From Plecoglossus altivelis (taxonomy: Eukaryota > Chordata > Actinopteri > Osmeriformes > Plecoglossidae): a stretch of 64,000 nucleotides of DNA. Shown one piece after another: positions 25,757 to 39,028 of the stretch. Location: positions 7,182,151-7,246,150 of the forward strand of contig BROE01000001.1 in the NCBI GenBank assembly GCA_036571765.1, read 5' to 3'. The first letter of the stretch is position 1; each line of letters starts with the position of its first letter. A program made the position numbers and the translations under genes. Under the pieces are notes generated by a model. That model searched no databases and was not told the origin of the DNA. It was given only the letters and a program-made list of their open reading frames with translations.

Positions 25757-28700
25757 ATTATTAGAACAGTAGTAATCTTCATGTAGAAAGAGGTTGGTCT
25801 CTTTTCTGCTGCATCAAACTTGCACGAAACGAAGCAGCTCCTCCAATCTTTTGTTCCGTGAAGTCAGTATTTCATCCATTTGGGGTTTTCACCATTTGCC
25901 CCCTTTTGAACTCAAATCCGGGCTTGAAAGCGGAAAGGCCTCTCTCTGCTTGGTATCTCAATAATAAATAGCTTCCTCATATTAAAAATCCTTGCTTTAT
26001 GGAGACAGTAGCCGACCTCCGACAAAAGCAAACACAATCAAATGAAAACAATTCAGAGACACAAACAGGCTATCTGAGTAAAAATAGGCACAGGAAAGCA
26101 TAAGTATTGTTAAACTAAAAGTGAATTTGAAACCCCTATGCTTGTATCAATTACAAGCCTTCTTGAAGCGTTAAGAGGAGACAACAATATCAAAATGTAC
26201 TCAGTCCGTCTGCCGACCCCTCATTGCTTGCATAAATTACCGTGGCGCTCATTCTCAGACAAACAGAGCGAGTGTTGTTAAGATTTTACATGACCATAAA
26301 CTTGAAGATCACTATGCAAATATTTACCAAATAAATGAAAGTACAACGCAAACGATCAAAAAGGCTACAACGGTCACCGGAGTTCTTGCATTTCCTTTCA
26401 CTGCTCACCCCTGCCTCTTCCCCAAACCGCCTACCACCAGAGATGGAGCTGTTTACAATCTGATGCGTACTGTCTGTAGCGTCCAATAGACTGGGATATG
26501 TGATGAGACAACGTTTATGATTGGTTAAAAACAAAGGGTATTTGAAATACATAGATGTCTATTGGCTACGTTGCAAAAAAGTAATTGGGGCGGTTTTTAA
26601 TGAACATCTGCATAGGTAAACCAATGATTCTTGCTTAATTCAGTTTGCACTGAACGTGAATGAGTCAATAGAGGAAATAAAACGTGCTAAAGCAGTCAGC
26701 ATATTTACTTGACAGAAAAACAGTATGAAAAAAAGAAAGGAAGATCACAAAGTTTATTGGCTTGGTATATCTTGCCCGTTCAATACTCGTACTAGTACTT
26801 CAATTAAAGCCGCATACATACAGCATTTTTACCGAAGCACGTTTGGTCTTAAACTGTATGTGTTCTAATTATCCATTAGTTGTTGGAAGTCATTACTGGG
26901 GGTGTTTATGTATTTATATAGGTCTAGTAAGACTTCATACAGAAATGTTCCGGATGCAACTCCTTAATTCTAGAGGAAAGAAGCTGTAAAATGACTCTGA
27001 ATCATCTGAATCAACTGAATCTGAATCAACAGCAGAAGGGCATGTGGATGCCTCTACCTTTGAACATTTCACACATCACTCAACCATTGTGTGGATGATG
27101 ACATGCATGCTGTCAAATAAAACATGCCCATATCACAAAGTATTTGCCCTGTGCTGTTGCTTTACTGTGGATTATCAAGCTTGTGAGAAGGCAGTCAAAA
27201 GGAAACTAATTCATTGAAACATTTCCCCAAACTCCCCAATGATTCCCCCATACTTAGTTTCCTAAGTATTAGTCCCATGGCAGACTTGTTCATTACTGGA
27301 GCAACTCAAAAGGAACTTAATTCAAGGTAACACTGTTTGCTTTGCACAATCATGTGTTTCTCAGGAGATAACAATCCTTTGAACATCCCCAACTCTTGTC
27401 TTATTTCAGGGGAGTCAGTGAATAATAACTGTGTCATTGGAGTCAGCAGATTGGCACATTGTAACCAGAATGAGTTTTGTTCCCTTGAAAGCCATTCTAA
27501 TTATGTTGGCTGTTACCATTTGTAAATGATATGTTAACATGAGATGTATCAACGTTGTCTTCAGATTGAAAAAAGTAAAATAAACTTTTGAGACATTAGA
27601 TGATTCATCAACACAATTTACATAGAGTTGAATTTGGCATGGCTTTTTGTAGCAGATGGGGTTTTCATGATTCAAATGTATCATGTATCTTTTATATTGC
27701 TAAAAAGGCAACCCATATGTACTGTATTATTTAGTTACAAAATTCAGCCATCTGTATATAAACTGAAACAAAATGTGTTTGTATTTTTCCCTCTCTTTTT
27801 TGCTGTCATGAATGTAGACCAGAAATATTCCTGTGTGTTTGTCTCCACCCTGTGATGAAAATTGGTTATTCCATTCAATTTGTCAAGTCACAATACAATA
27901 GCAGTTTACTGCTTGGAAGGATACTGAGTAATCTCTGTTTACAAGATAGATGGCACTATTTCCTGCCATAGGACAAGTCCTTTCTAATTACATTATTGCC
28001 TTTGATAGACTATCTGAAATGTTTCATTGGAAGCATAACAACAGATCTCTCAAAGCATCTACAGATCGAATACTCAGTGTATTGGTAAAACTATATACAC
28101 CTACACATTACACCTACAGGAGCTTTTATGACCCTATTCTAATTCCATAGGCAATGATAGGGTGTTGATGATGACAATAATCCCTTTCTGTTTAGGAAAA
28201 ATTGTTATACCGAAAGTTGTATTGTTTTGGTGCAAGGATCCATCAGTTGTATAGTCCTCTATAGAGCAAAATATATAAGCATTGTTTTGTTCCTGACTAA
28301 AATACTGGGACTTTAAACCACTTGTCTTGACTACCTAGGTGTGGTTATGAGTTCCATCTGTTCTCTGTTGAGTCAGGAGCCTCAGCAGTATGGTCATTGG
28401 TCATGCCTACCTCCGCCCCGCACAATACACCTAGCCAACCGTCTCAGCTGAAACTCGATCAAGCCTACAGACACAGCATGGATCATGGGCCTATTGGTGG
28501 CCTGTGAAACACAAGTCAACAGGTTCTTGAATCTTTCATTTCCTTTCAGCTTAAGGTCTATAACAACTAACAGTAGCTGTCCTTCACTGGTATCTCTCCA
28601 TAAACAAGATTTAACCAGATTAAAGACCTTGACTGAAGTTTGAATATACCGAAGAAAACAGAAAGAAGAGTGTTACAAGGTCTAGTTATCAATTTAATTC

Positions 28701-28902
28701 CTACTTATTTCTTTAAACCTTATTATTTGTTCTGCCTTACCTCCTGGTTACTGGGTATGTTTTCTATTGCTTGATTAGTCTATAGGCTGAGTATGCTTTC
28801 TTTAGACAAATATTTTATCCTAATCTAATTCTCGTAATGAAGTGCACTGGACACTGTATGAATTGCTCCATATTCTATTCACCAGCAGGTAATGGTTGTA
28901 GG
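25757..28902. other. Intergenic region between divergent pde7a and dnajc5b
   Basis: No coding exon is recognised. The left part holds the pde7a upstream region and the right part should include the dnajc5b promoter and any noncoding exon. A short degenerate CTGAATCA repeat occurs at about 26995-27030. The rest is AT-rich with no visible structure. Confidence 0.5.
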
Positions 28903-31049
28903 ATGTCTGAATCCAGGCAACGCTCCCTGTCTACATCAGGCGAGTCTCTTTACCAACTAATGGGACTAGAGAAAGGTTGCACACATGATGACATTAAAAA
29001 ATCCTACAGGTGAGAACTACATATATCTTTCTCTGTTTCATGCATGCACTACATGGCCAAAGGTTAGTGATACCTGGACCTTACACCTGTTAAGAGCTTG
29101 ATGGGACATCTAGTCTGTATTGACCTTACTTTGTGCAAGGGGACAGTATCAAGCCATTTTACAATGGGACTATTTATCGCGGTTTTAGGCTAGAATGCTA
29201 AGTTATAGTGAAAATACAAATGCAAATACCAGCTTCTAGACTATTCTGTGTTTCCAACTCTGTGGAAACAATTTGCGGAAAGGACCTTTGGGCCTTTTTT
29301 GACTCGATAAAAAGAACTCTATTCAGAAATGTTTTGTTGAAGTTGGTGAGGAACAACTTCCTTGACCTGCACAAATCCATGGCCTAAACACGGTCAAACA
29401 CATTTGGGATCAATTCTAATACCATCTGCAAGCAAAGTCCAATTACCCAATATCAGGTCCCAACATCCCTAATGCTTATTTATGTCCGAGTGTCTATATT
29501 GTAAACCATCTTAAATCAAGGCAGTTATAGAAATGAAGTGGGAACCAACTCCACATAAATGCTCATGATTTTGGAATAAGTACAATAAGCAAGGTCTGTT
29601 TGTTGAGTGGTGTCCATGTACTATTGGCAATGTAGTGATTTCTTCTGTTAATTATTTATCATATTCTCTTAGTTTGTAGGGTTAGTTGTTATCTTACTTG
29701 CGTTGGTTGATGCTGATCCTTATGAAAGTATGCAGCATCTCACAAGACTCTATTTTGAACTGTCGATAATAATACATACTGTCACTATTTGTATATTTGT
29801 ATTGTAATACATTTTCAATCCCTATGTTATTTATCTACACAACGCAGGTCTTTTAGCTCATTAACTCAAAAATTAAGTTGTTCAATTACATAACAGCTTG
29901 TCTCACAAGGTCCTCAAGTGGTAGGTAGGTAAAATAATGTGCAATAACTTAATGCAAATACCTCTTCAGTGCCAATAAAAGTTACCAAAAATTTGACAAA
30001 TCTGCTAAATGCATTCTGTAAAACTATTTTCTGTGAATGCATATCATCAATCTTTGTGATATGATATAAACGTATTTGTGCTAACAATAGCCTGACACTA
30101 GATGGTGCAGTAGTTCCAAGGAAACCAAATAGATTAAAGCCTAGACATAGACTGTCAATACATAACTGCAGACAATTTGAGGAAAAGATGGCTCCAAAAA
30201 GTTATATGGTAATTTCCGGGTCAAGAATTTCCAAAATTCACAAGAATATGATCATCTCAAAACAAAACACATGTGTTAACTACTGTATACACTACTGAAA
30301 CTGTGCTATCCTATTATCTTAAGAAAATTGTTCAAACTATTAATAAAACACTGTTAAAATGTGTTTTGTCAGAAAACTAGCCCTTAGGTACCATCCAGAT
30401 AAGAATCCTGATAACCCCGAGACAGCAGAGAAGTTCAAGGAGCTGAACAGCGCTCACATCATCCTGTCAGATGTCACCAAGAGGAACATCTATGACAGTT
30501 ATGGCTCTCTAGGACTCTATGTAGCACAGCAGTTTGGCGAGGAGAATGTCAACACATACTTTATGCTCTCTACCTGGTGGGCCAAGGTGAGGTCAAATCT
30601 AAACAATCATATCAAAAGGTCACAATCTGTGCCATTACGGGCTTCAGAGTGGGTATAAAATAATAACTAGTATCCTGATATAGCAGCTTGTATTGATCCA
30701 ACAACATTAATAGAATAACAGCATACATTTGTGTTTTTTAATTTGTGCATACGTGTGTGTTTGTTCTTGTATGTTTGTTCTTGTGTTTTTTTCCACCCTG
30801 TACTGACATACATACATCTGTTCTCCCAGAGTCTTTTTGCCCTATGTGGTGTTATAACAGGGTTCTACTGCTGCTGCTGCCTGTGTTGCTGCTGTAACTG
30901 CTGCTGTGGGAAGCTCAAGCCCACACCTCCTGGAGAGGCAGCAGATAGCTATGTCTCCCCCGAAGACCTGGAGGAAGAGATCCGCAATGACATGGATGGT
31001 AAGGGGTTGCAGGGTGCACACACATACTCACGCACGCCCACGCCCACGC

Positions 31050-31100
<51 letters not shown>

Positions 31101-31342
31101 TATGTACTGTACACAAACTCTGAATGTACTTAATGATATTATAATTATTATCAGATTAACCTTTTAACATACAACATACATCTAACTTAGAAATACATAC
31201 ACACTGACATACACACGTGTTGACTCATATTTAACTCTTTTTTTTAGATGGAGACACTCCTGTGGTACACCAGCCAACTAATGCTAGTGAGAAGACACAA
31301 TTGATTGGGGACCGAAAATACCAAAGAGATTCCTACACCTGA
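28903..31342 (+). CDS. dnajc5b: DNAJC5B, cysteine-string protein (CSP) beta
   Basis: Four coding exons: 28903-29009, 30373-30586, 30830-30998, 31248-31342, giving 194 aa (human 199). This is a type III J-domain co-chaperone that stimulates Hsc70 and is anchored to vesicle or trans-Golgi membranes by palmitoylation. The J domain covers about residues 15-83 with the HPD motif at 43-45. The linker is conserved (GSLGLYVAQQFGEENVNTYF). The cysteine string is CCCCLCCCCNCCC at about 121-133, encoded by a run of TGC/TGT codons, with one more Cys at 113. The tail has the YVSPEDLEEEI segment. The N terminus (RQRSLSTSGESLY) keeps the Ser known as a PKA site in CSP-alpha. The sequence is intermediate between DNAJC5 paralogues; adjacency to TRIM55 and PDE7A decides for 5B. 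The start is the ATG that aligns with CSP N termini; an upstream ATG at 28892 is out of frame. Confidence 0.95.
31048..31096. repeat. (CA)n microsatellite in dnajc5b intron 3
   Basis: About 24 CA units, preceded by imperfect CACGC repeats, starting about 50 nt after the donor of coding exon 3 (exon ends 30998). CA repeats this close to a donor can act as hnRNP L binding tracts; whether this one does is unknown. Confidence 0.95.
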
Positions 31343-31692
31343 GCTCGGAGTGTCATGACATCAGCAAAGCATAATCTGTCAATGTACTCCACATGATTGC
31401 TTATTTCCATAAAAAGAGATGAAACGACTAATGTAAACAGCCTGTACACTTTGTTTCCTTTTATTCACAATTCTGTTGAGCTGTTTTTGTTCAATAGGTG
31501 CAGTTCATGCTTTAATTTGTTAGTCTCCTGATTCAAGTATCTCTCAAAATCAATCATGTCAATAATCACACCACAGATATCCCGTAAATAATATTTTAAG
31601 TGGATTCTTTCATCTGATTAGATCAACATAAATTAGAAACGTTTATTTGGCTAAACATGATAACTTTTAACATGATTGCACAATTCAGCTCA

Positions 31693-31698
31693 AATAAA
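31693..31698 (+). terminator. Candidate dnajc5b poly(A) signal
   Basis: AATAAA 351 bp after the dnajc5b stop and about 500 bp before the trim55 start codon. It is the best-placed canonical signal in this 854-bp gap between two same-strand genes. The remaining interval (about 31720-32196) must hold the trim55 promoter and 5'UTR; no clear TATA box was recognised there. Confidence 0.6.
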
Positions 31699-32196
31699 AA
31701 TATGTTGCCCACCCTTGTTGTATATTTGGTGAGAAGTCAAATAGGCCTGTTAGATTAGAGAGAGAGAAAACAAACATGTGTATTAATTAAGCAATGGTTT
31801 ATTAATCTGCCCCTTACTTGTAAAAGGCTTCTAGATTATTGAAAGTTAGGCTAGCTCGGTTACGCAGATACACATGATTGTGTTGTCTGCGAGCGACCCC
31901 TTCCTGGTTAAGAGGGCAACAGCTGGACTCCCTATTTGTAACACTTTCATATATGGGCAAGTAAGCATGGCAACCCTTGACGTGGGAGTTTCTAAAAACA
32001 GCAATGACACTCAACTTGCGAGCGACGCGATCGGTGTGAACAAACTTGGAGGACAGCAATCGCAAAGGCCCAGTGACTGCGCATTATTCCGGGGCAGGCC
32101 TTGTTCAATTATCATTTTAGTAGGACCGTTTTTAGGGATTTAAAAAATTGAACTGCCTCGGGCACAGCGTGGTGTTTGTGGCTCTCGCCCTGTGCA

Positions 32197-35100
32197 ATGA
32201 GTATCTCGTTGGAGTATTCGCATTCCACAAAGCAAGACACCATGGACAGCTTGGAGAAACAACTGATCTGCCCCATCTGTTTGGAAATGTTTACCAAACC
32301 CGTGGTCATTCTACCTTGCCAACACAACCTCTGTCGAAAATGTGCCAATGATATTTTCCAGGTAGGCTTGAGGGCTTGGATTATCCCTGTATCGAAATGA
32401 CAAAGATAAACGTTTTAGTTGTGTTTATGAGAAAAATATCTATGACTGTAGGTTAGTTATTCATTATATCAAAATGTCCCCCCTCACATGTACAGTATTA
32501 CACTCACAAGTAGACAGTGTAAGAAAATATGCCTTAACACCATCACCTGTGTCTTGCCTTCCAGGCCTCCAACCCATATCTATCAACCAGAAGTGGCTCA
32601 ACAGTCACTTCAGGAGGCCGTTTTCGCTGTCCATCCTGCAGACACGAGGTAGTGTTGGACCGTCATGGGGTTTACGGTCTACAGAGGAACCTCCTTGTGG
32701 AGAATATCATTGATATGTACAAACAGGAGTCCACAAGGTGAGACTCACAAATGGCGTATAAGTCGGCAATGACAACCAATCAGAATATTACCACAGCTGC
32801 AGTTTGTTTGTTAGCTAGATGGTTAGGTAATTACAATTGTATTAGTTTGACAACCCCCTGTCAAGTGTACTACACTATAAATACAATTACACATCTCCAG
32901 ATAACATTGTACAAAATAACAATCGTTTTTTCTTGGTTAAGACCCGTAGACCAGTCATGGGTTTGAATCCATAGGTTCCCTGCACAAGGTCTGGACTCTA
33001 TTTTTAAAAGTAGGCCAGTGAGGCAGCAGACAAGATAGGATACTATTTATATTTCTAAGCCTGACTACATTCATCTGACATCAACTTGTTATAGCCTGCT
33101 TTATAGATGGACGTGCGAAAGAATTGGTTGCACAATCAGTTAAAATTGGAGAAATAAGATTGTGTTTTCATAGATTGTTAGCCCTTCTCCTTTTCCTTAT
33201 TCAAACAACAGCCTTTCATAATTAGAGCTTTCCAAACTTTATCCGAACATTGTTTGGTTATTGTTTGTACTGGTTGGTTTCTACCATTTATCGTCTGCCT
33301 AGTGTTTGGTCTACTCTTGACACAACTCATTATCGTTTCTGTGTCCATACTGTTGATGGCAAGGAACTATTTCCTTCCAAAATCCTTCACTTTGGCATGT
33401 AGTCTGAATCTATGTGAAAATCACTGCTTTTAGTGCCAAGCAAAACCCTTTTAGCCACCATGCTGTGGTAAACAATCAATCATGGTTTGATACAAGTGGA
33501 CTATTCAAAACACTTAATTTCAAATGTTAGCAAATTCTTAGTTGCCAAATAAAGAACTGGCAATGCAACAGGCCACCTTTTCAATGAAAACACAAACAGA
33601 CAGGCTGAGAATCTGAAACATGGTAAACATCGACTGAAGTTTGATAAAATAGTTGTCCTTTTCATTGTTGAATCCTCCTGTTGAAAAAATATGTAACATT
33701 AATGATCAGTAGATACTTGAAAACTAAGTATAAACACCTCTTTTGCCTCTCCTCTGCTTTAATAACTTTTTTTAACTTTACATTTTAACTTCTTTTGGTG
33801 CATTTATCTTTTACCTAGTTTATATACATGCCTCAAAAAGTATGCTTAAGAAGTGCACTCCTGTGATTTACTAGGCCTGAACCTCCACCAGAGACTAAAT
33901 GTGACCAGCCTATGTGTGAGGAGCATGAAGACGAGAAGATCAACATATATTGTGTAACATGTGGAGTCCCCACCTGCTCTCTCTGCAAGGTTTTTGGAGC
34001 ACACAAGGACTGTGAGGTTGCCCCGCTGAACAATGTATTCCAAAAGCAAAAGGTGGCCACGTTTTACTTATACTTTATTCTGCATCCAAAAATCTCCGCT
34101 ACACTTTGTGTATCCTTCCATTGTGTCAATTTCGTCCAAAACAGATCTTGGCATATCCTGGAAATGTTCAATTTTTGAATTGTAGTGTTGACTCTGTTGT
34201 CTTTGGTGATTGCAGACAGAGTTGACAGACTGTATAGCTATGTTGGTAGGCAATAATGACAGAATCCAAGCAATCATCAGCCAGCTAGAGGAGACCAGCA
34301 GGACAGTCGATGTGAGTCCACCGAGTGTCTCCTTTCTGTTTGAGCAACTAAGTTACTTAGTGTTCATCTTCAGATCATATCCCATCCATCATGTTACACT
34401 ATTTTAGGAGAATGGCAGAAGACAGAAGTCAAAGGTGTGCGAGAAGTTTGACCATCTTTACACTATCCTGGAGGAGCGAAAAGGGGAGATGACCCTGAAG
34501 ATCAACGCAGAGCAGCAAGAGAAACTGGACTACATTCGTGGTCTTAGCCGGAGGTACACTGAGCACCTTGAGGCCATGGCCAAGATTGTGGAGACAGGGA
34601 TTCAGACGATGGAGGAGTCAGAAATGGCCGTCTTCCTCCAGGTAATGAGATAATGGTGCACTTATAAAAGAATCAGAGAGGAGGAGAGTCCATATGGAAG
34701 ATGATATTGCACAACTGGGCTTCTCTTTAGTGAAATAAAGAATCAAGTTTTTAAAATTTTTTATCCCCAAAACATCAGAATGCTGTGACAAATAATAACT
34801 TACATATTTGCTTTACAGACGGCTAAGCCTCTTCTTCAAAAGTGAGCATGACATTCTATTGTTATAATAAAACATTACGGAATCATAAAATACATGCACT
34901 GCAAATATAAATATATCTCTATAATTCCACAATTTGATTCCCAAAAATGTTCTGTCAGGATTACCGAGGGCACAAACACCTCTCACTTAGACAAAGTAGA
35001 GCGTGGCTATGAGAACATGGATCACTTCACAGCTAACTTTGACCGGGAGAGGAGAGCATTGCTCAGAGTAGACTTCATAAAAGGTAGGTTCGAAATCCCT

Positions 35101-37542
35101 ATTGTCCCCATCTGTATTGTTGAATGTCTCCAGTCTACTGTAAGCTTGATTTCACCTTAAATAATTATCGTCAGTGACTCAATTTCAGAACTTTCCTGCA
35201 TGCAAATGTTCTTTTTAAGGACAACAATTGAGATGTATTTACACGCATAAACTATGTTTTAACCATCAGGCCTGTTTGAAACCTAAAATTAATCACAAAT
35301 ATGCACGATTGGTATGTTGAAGCAGGTGCTTTAGTTATACTAATGGTGAAGAGATGTTTGATAAGTAACACATTTGATTTTCCTATTATGCAGAGTGACC
35401 TATCAGTTTTAGATGTCCCCTTTTATGTATTCAAGAGATTAACCTAACAAGTAAACAATGTGCTCAACCAGAACCAGATTTGAAGTGCCTTTTAATCACT
35501 GTTATTAACTACTCTACTACTAATCAGATGATGAAGATGAAGATGGTGAGAGTGAAGAGAGAGGAGAGGATGCAGGAGAGGGGAGAGTGGTAACTGGTGT
35601 GACACGCACTGAGACATCCCATGCTACAGGGGGAACTGGCATTCGTCCTCCTAGAGACCAGCTGCAGCCGGCTGTACCAACTCTACAGAGCCCAGTCCAG
35701 CAAATGCTAGCCCAACCCCCGAGAGGCACCGATCCTGCAGGCAACATACCTACCCAGGACCCCCAACAAGCCCCTTTATTGCCCCAGACCCTGCCATCAG
35801 ACTCCCAAACTCAGGTAAGAGGATGTGAATTCATTGAGTAGTAAAACTCCTATTCAAGGTTGCAGTTGGTAGGATCACCACATCTTACTTAATCAAACTC
35901 ATGGTGTAGTAATATTGCTAATTGGTGGGTTTGGTTAAATGTTCACATTTCAAACTTGATATCAATCCCAAATAACCAACAAGCTTCACAAATGGTATGC
36001 ATTTATACATCTGTAAAACAAACATAATCAGTGTAAAACTTTGGCAAAGGAAAGTAGACAGTTATAAGTTGGTTGCTGTGGTGTTTTCATCTCAGCAGGC
36101 GGCTGTAATGATGAGACACCTGCCTGCTTCCTCACTGCCAGGGCACTACATGAGTGGAGTGTAAGGGGTAAAGGAAATAGAAGCGGGTGGAATTGGCACT
36201 GTTTTTATAATTAGCAGCCACTCTGCTTCATGTCATCATCACTGGGTTTCATCTGTATGTGGGGTGCTAATTTGAATGAGCGTAGAGTTCAAGCCAGCAC
36301 ATCGTCATCTGAATGCCACCTGGAGCTCTTGCATTTGTGGTTTTAAGGTGGAGATAAAGTGTCTGGAGTGTTTCACAGAGCATATTGTTATAAATGCCCT
36401 TTGACTAAAAACTCTCTCAGTGTGGGTCTGTGTAGGTGTGTCAGTTACCAGTGACATCAATTCATATACTTGTATAAAAACAGCCTAGAGAGGAACAACT
36501 CAGGAAGTAATACTGGTCAGTGACACAGAATCACATTTAGGTAGATGAGCAAAAAGACACAGTAGGGAAATAGCTAGAGAGTATGTAGTAAAATATAAGG
36601 TTGACCAGCTTGCTGTTTTGTTTCTTCATAGGAAATGGTCTGTGATCTGCCTCATAGTTTTGGCTTTGCTTAATACACTGCATAAACTTTTGAATCAGAA
36701 TGTCTACCAATTATGCACTATTGGGAAGGATATAATTCTTGGCATTTGTACAGAATACTTTTTAATGTAGTACAGAACTTTACTGGCCTAAAATTAACAA
36801 AACTTTGTTTTGATCCAATGATGCCAAGGACCCCTGGATTATGACTTTTTTATCATACAAAAACTAAGTGTACCTTTGTAATTTTGATTTATTTAAAAGA
36901 AAAAATCTAACATTTTAATGACGGGGTTCCGAGACATTTGAAATAGATTAACATATTCTGCTACAGTAAGCATATTTTAACATTTGATTTAAGAAAAGAA
37001 AAATACATGAACATATTCTCCTATTGTAAGCATATTTTAAAAATTGGTATAAGAACAGAAAAATAAATAGAGTAAATGTTGAAGATTAATAACAGTAAAA
37101 GTGTTACATAACCGCATACAAACAGCAGCTTTTTTCTAAATGGATGGCCTAATGTTGGGCCATAGTTAGAGCAAATGTAGTAAAGTCTGATAGTTCTTTA
37201 AATTGTCAATTAACTGTTAATAACATTTTAAACATGTGACTTTCTAACCCCAATAGTTTTAGGCTTAGATCGTAGGTACTTTCATAGCTTTTTAATTACA
37301 TTCAAATGTTATATTTCATAGCTTTTAAAACAGCTAATCACAATGTCAATGCAAAAGACCACTGTGGTATGAAACATTATTAGGGGGTGGACTGTCATAG
37401 TGACACAGCGCTGTTTACTTTTCTGTTTTCACAGATACACTCTGATATGGCAAGTCAACACAATGAAAGCCAGCCAAACACAGACGACAAAGATGGACCG
37501 CGTCATGTTTTCTCCTTTTCTTGGCTCAACACTCAAAAGTAG
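32197..37542 (+). CDS. trim55: TRIM55 / MuRF2, muscle RING-finger protein 2
   Basis: Nine coding exons: 32197-32361, 32565-32737, 33875-34052, 34216-34311, 34408-34641, 34819-34841, 34959-35083, 35528-35814, 37435-37542, giving 462 aa. The family are E3 ubiquitin ligases and sarcomere or microtubule-associated scaffolds of striated muscle. The RING domain (about 25-83) has its Cys/His ligands from CPICLEMF to FRCPSC. B-box 2 lies at about 122-163 (CDQPMCEEHEDEK to CSLCKVFGAHKDC). A coiled coil follows at about 170-285. The COS-box region is about 290-330 (YENMDHFTANFDRE). An acidic stretch begins at 333 (DEDEDGESEERGED), then a Pro/Gln-rich segment. The C terminus HVFSFSWLNTQK matches the conserved MuRF2 end. 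The protein is shorter than the long human isoform (548 aa) because the acidic/proline-rich region is reduced. Exon 6 is only 23 nt. An upstream in-frame ATG at 32176 exists, but the homology starts at 32197. Confidence 0.96.
36951..37070. repeat. 60-bp tandem duplication in trim55 intron 8
   Basis: Two adjacent copies of a 60-bp AT-rich segment, starting ACATATTCT at 36951 and at 37011, share GTAAGCATATTTTAA and AGAAAAATA. They have diverged at several positions. No function is apparent. Confidence 0.75.
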
Positions 37543-38218
37543 TTAATCATAGCTGAGGACTTTAATATTGGGTTAACTATCATACCAGTAGACTACAGAA
37601 GCACATAGACCTTTATCTTGCCTTTGAACAAAGCTCATATAATTAATCTTTGACTGGATGAATATGTGTATGTGTTATATATAAACAATATACAGTATGC
37701 AGAGTATTGCTCCAGATGTGCGTAATGGTAGATTTGCGCATGGGTTTATTTGGTGAAAAGTCAGATACACTCATTGATTTAGGATACACAGCAAACCATA
37801 TTATGTAACTTTGAATTGTTTTATTACAAATATAAATATTAGACATTCTCTTGCACAACAAATATGGTTGCTCATACTGTATTTTATTATCAAACTTTAA
37901 AACAGATTGAGATTTTCAGAGAGAGCTTGTCATCTTGGACAAAATAGATTGATGATCTTGACAAATTATATGAGATGCTTGGACAGACGCATACAGTTTA
38001 AGTACGTCTGTGTACACTAGTATTACAGCAGTTTCGCGGGACTATGTATGATCTATCCATAACGTCATGTAATTATAATAGAGAAAAAAGCTTGTATTTA
38101 TATTTGCTGCTATACAAATAAATAAATAATAAATAAAAGTCATTATTCAAGTAGAATACAAACAAACTACAAACAACTAATGGCACCGTATTATACCCAA
38201 GATGTAAACTTGGAGTAA
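37543..38218. other. Convergent 3' region of trim55 and crh
   Basis: The stop codons of trim55 (+) and crh (-) face each other 676 bp apart. The first plus-strand AATAAA after trim55 is in the cluster at about 38117-38138. The first minus-strand AATAAA after crh reads at about 37883-37888. If both are used, the two 3'UTRs overlap by some 250 bp or more. Confidence 0.5.
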
Positions 38219-38719
38219 TCATTTTCCAAAGATGTCCATCATCCTTCTGTTACTATTTGCTTGCTGGGCAATTTGCTCCGCTCTGGCCATTTCCAAAACT
38301 TCTCGCAACAGATGGAACGTCAGATCCAACGAAATAGGAGGCTCTTCAGATCGCTTTCGTTTTTCCTTGAAATCATCTACCTGGTTATCGTAACTACTTA
38401 CGAACCGATCGATGTTATCAACTTTACCTTGAAGAAGTTGCTGAGTGAGTTGAAGTTGTAGAGCTCTGTTTATCATCTTTGAGGGTGCTCCGGCGGATGA
38501 GTTGGAATCTGAAGGCGATGCATTTTGGTTTGCCTTGTCAAGACGGATTAAGTATTCCTCTCCTAATCGCAGGATAATGGGAAGAGAAAGCTGTTGGAGC
38601 TCAGTTTCAAGAGTCTTCGCTGGATGAACAGCCCCTCGAGTTTCAATGGCTCTACATTCATATCGTGGTTGGAAGGCACCAAGCAGAGCCACCGCGGAAA
38701 TGAAGACATTAAACTTCAT
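38219..38719 (-). CDS. crh: CRH, corticotropin-releasing hormone precursor
   Basis: A single coding exon encodes a 166-aa prepropeptide. Residues 1-24 look like a signal peptide (MKFNVFISAVALLGAFQPRYECRA, shown here only as its start and hydrophobic core FISAVALLGAF). The conserved cryptic motif RALQLQLTQQLLQ is in the propeptide. The dibasic cleavage site KRKR precedes the mature 41-aa hormone, which begins SEEPPISLDLTFHLLREVLE and ends IFGK, the Gly supplying the C-terminal amide. CRH is the hypothalamic peptide that drives ACTH release through CRH receptors. Compared with the common fish form I recall, the mature peptide has Ile at 27, Asn at 32, Arg at 36 and Asp at 39. Teleosts have two crh paralogues (crha, crhb); I cannot tell which this is, so the symbol is generic. 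The 5'UTR intron expected for CRH genes appears present (38740-39035). Confidence 0.97.
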   Translation of the reverse strand: MKFNVFISAVALLGAFQPRYECRAIETRGAVHPAKTLETELQQLSLPIILRLGEEYLIRLDKANQNASPSDSNSSAGAPSKMINRALQLQLTQQLLQGKVDNIDRFVSSYDNQVDDFKEKRKRSEEPPISLDLTFHLLREVLEMARAEQIAQQANSNRRMMDIFGK

Positions 38720-39028
38720 CTCAGGAAATTAGGAAGAATCTGAGGATTAAACATTTAATGTTCATTGTCACTTTTGTAATAGTGAGTATCTGATTTTGAG
38801 TATCCAGCTACAGGATTTAGGTAGTCCTCAGGAAAGAGTTGCATTTACTACAGCTGATTGTATCTCATTTGTACTTTGCTTGAGTTGATTGGCAATAAAA
38901 TGTCGAATAATGCAATACATTTGTTTTTATAATGCATGTTTAATATGTGATGCAATGGTGTAGGAAATACATGCATGACTTTATATGCATAAAATTATTG
39001 TCTAATCACCTATTAAATCCATCAAACA

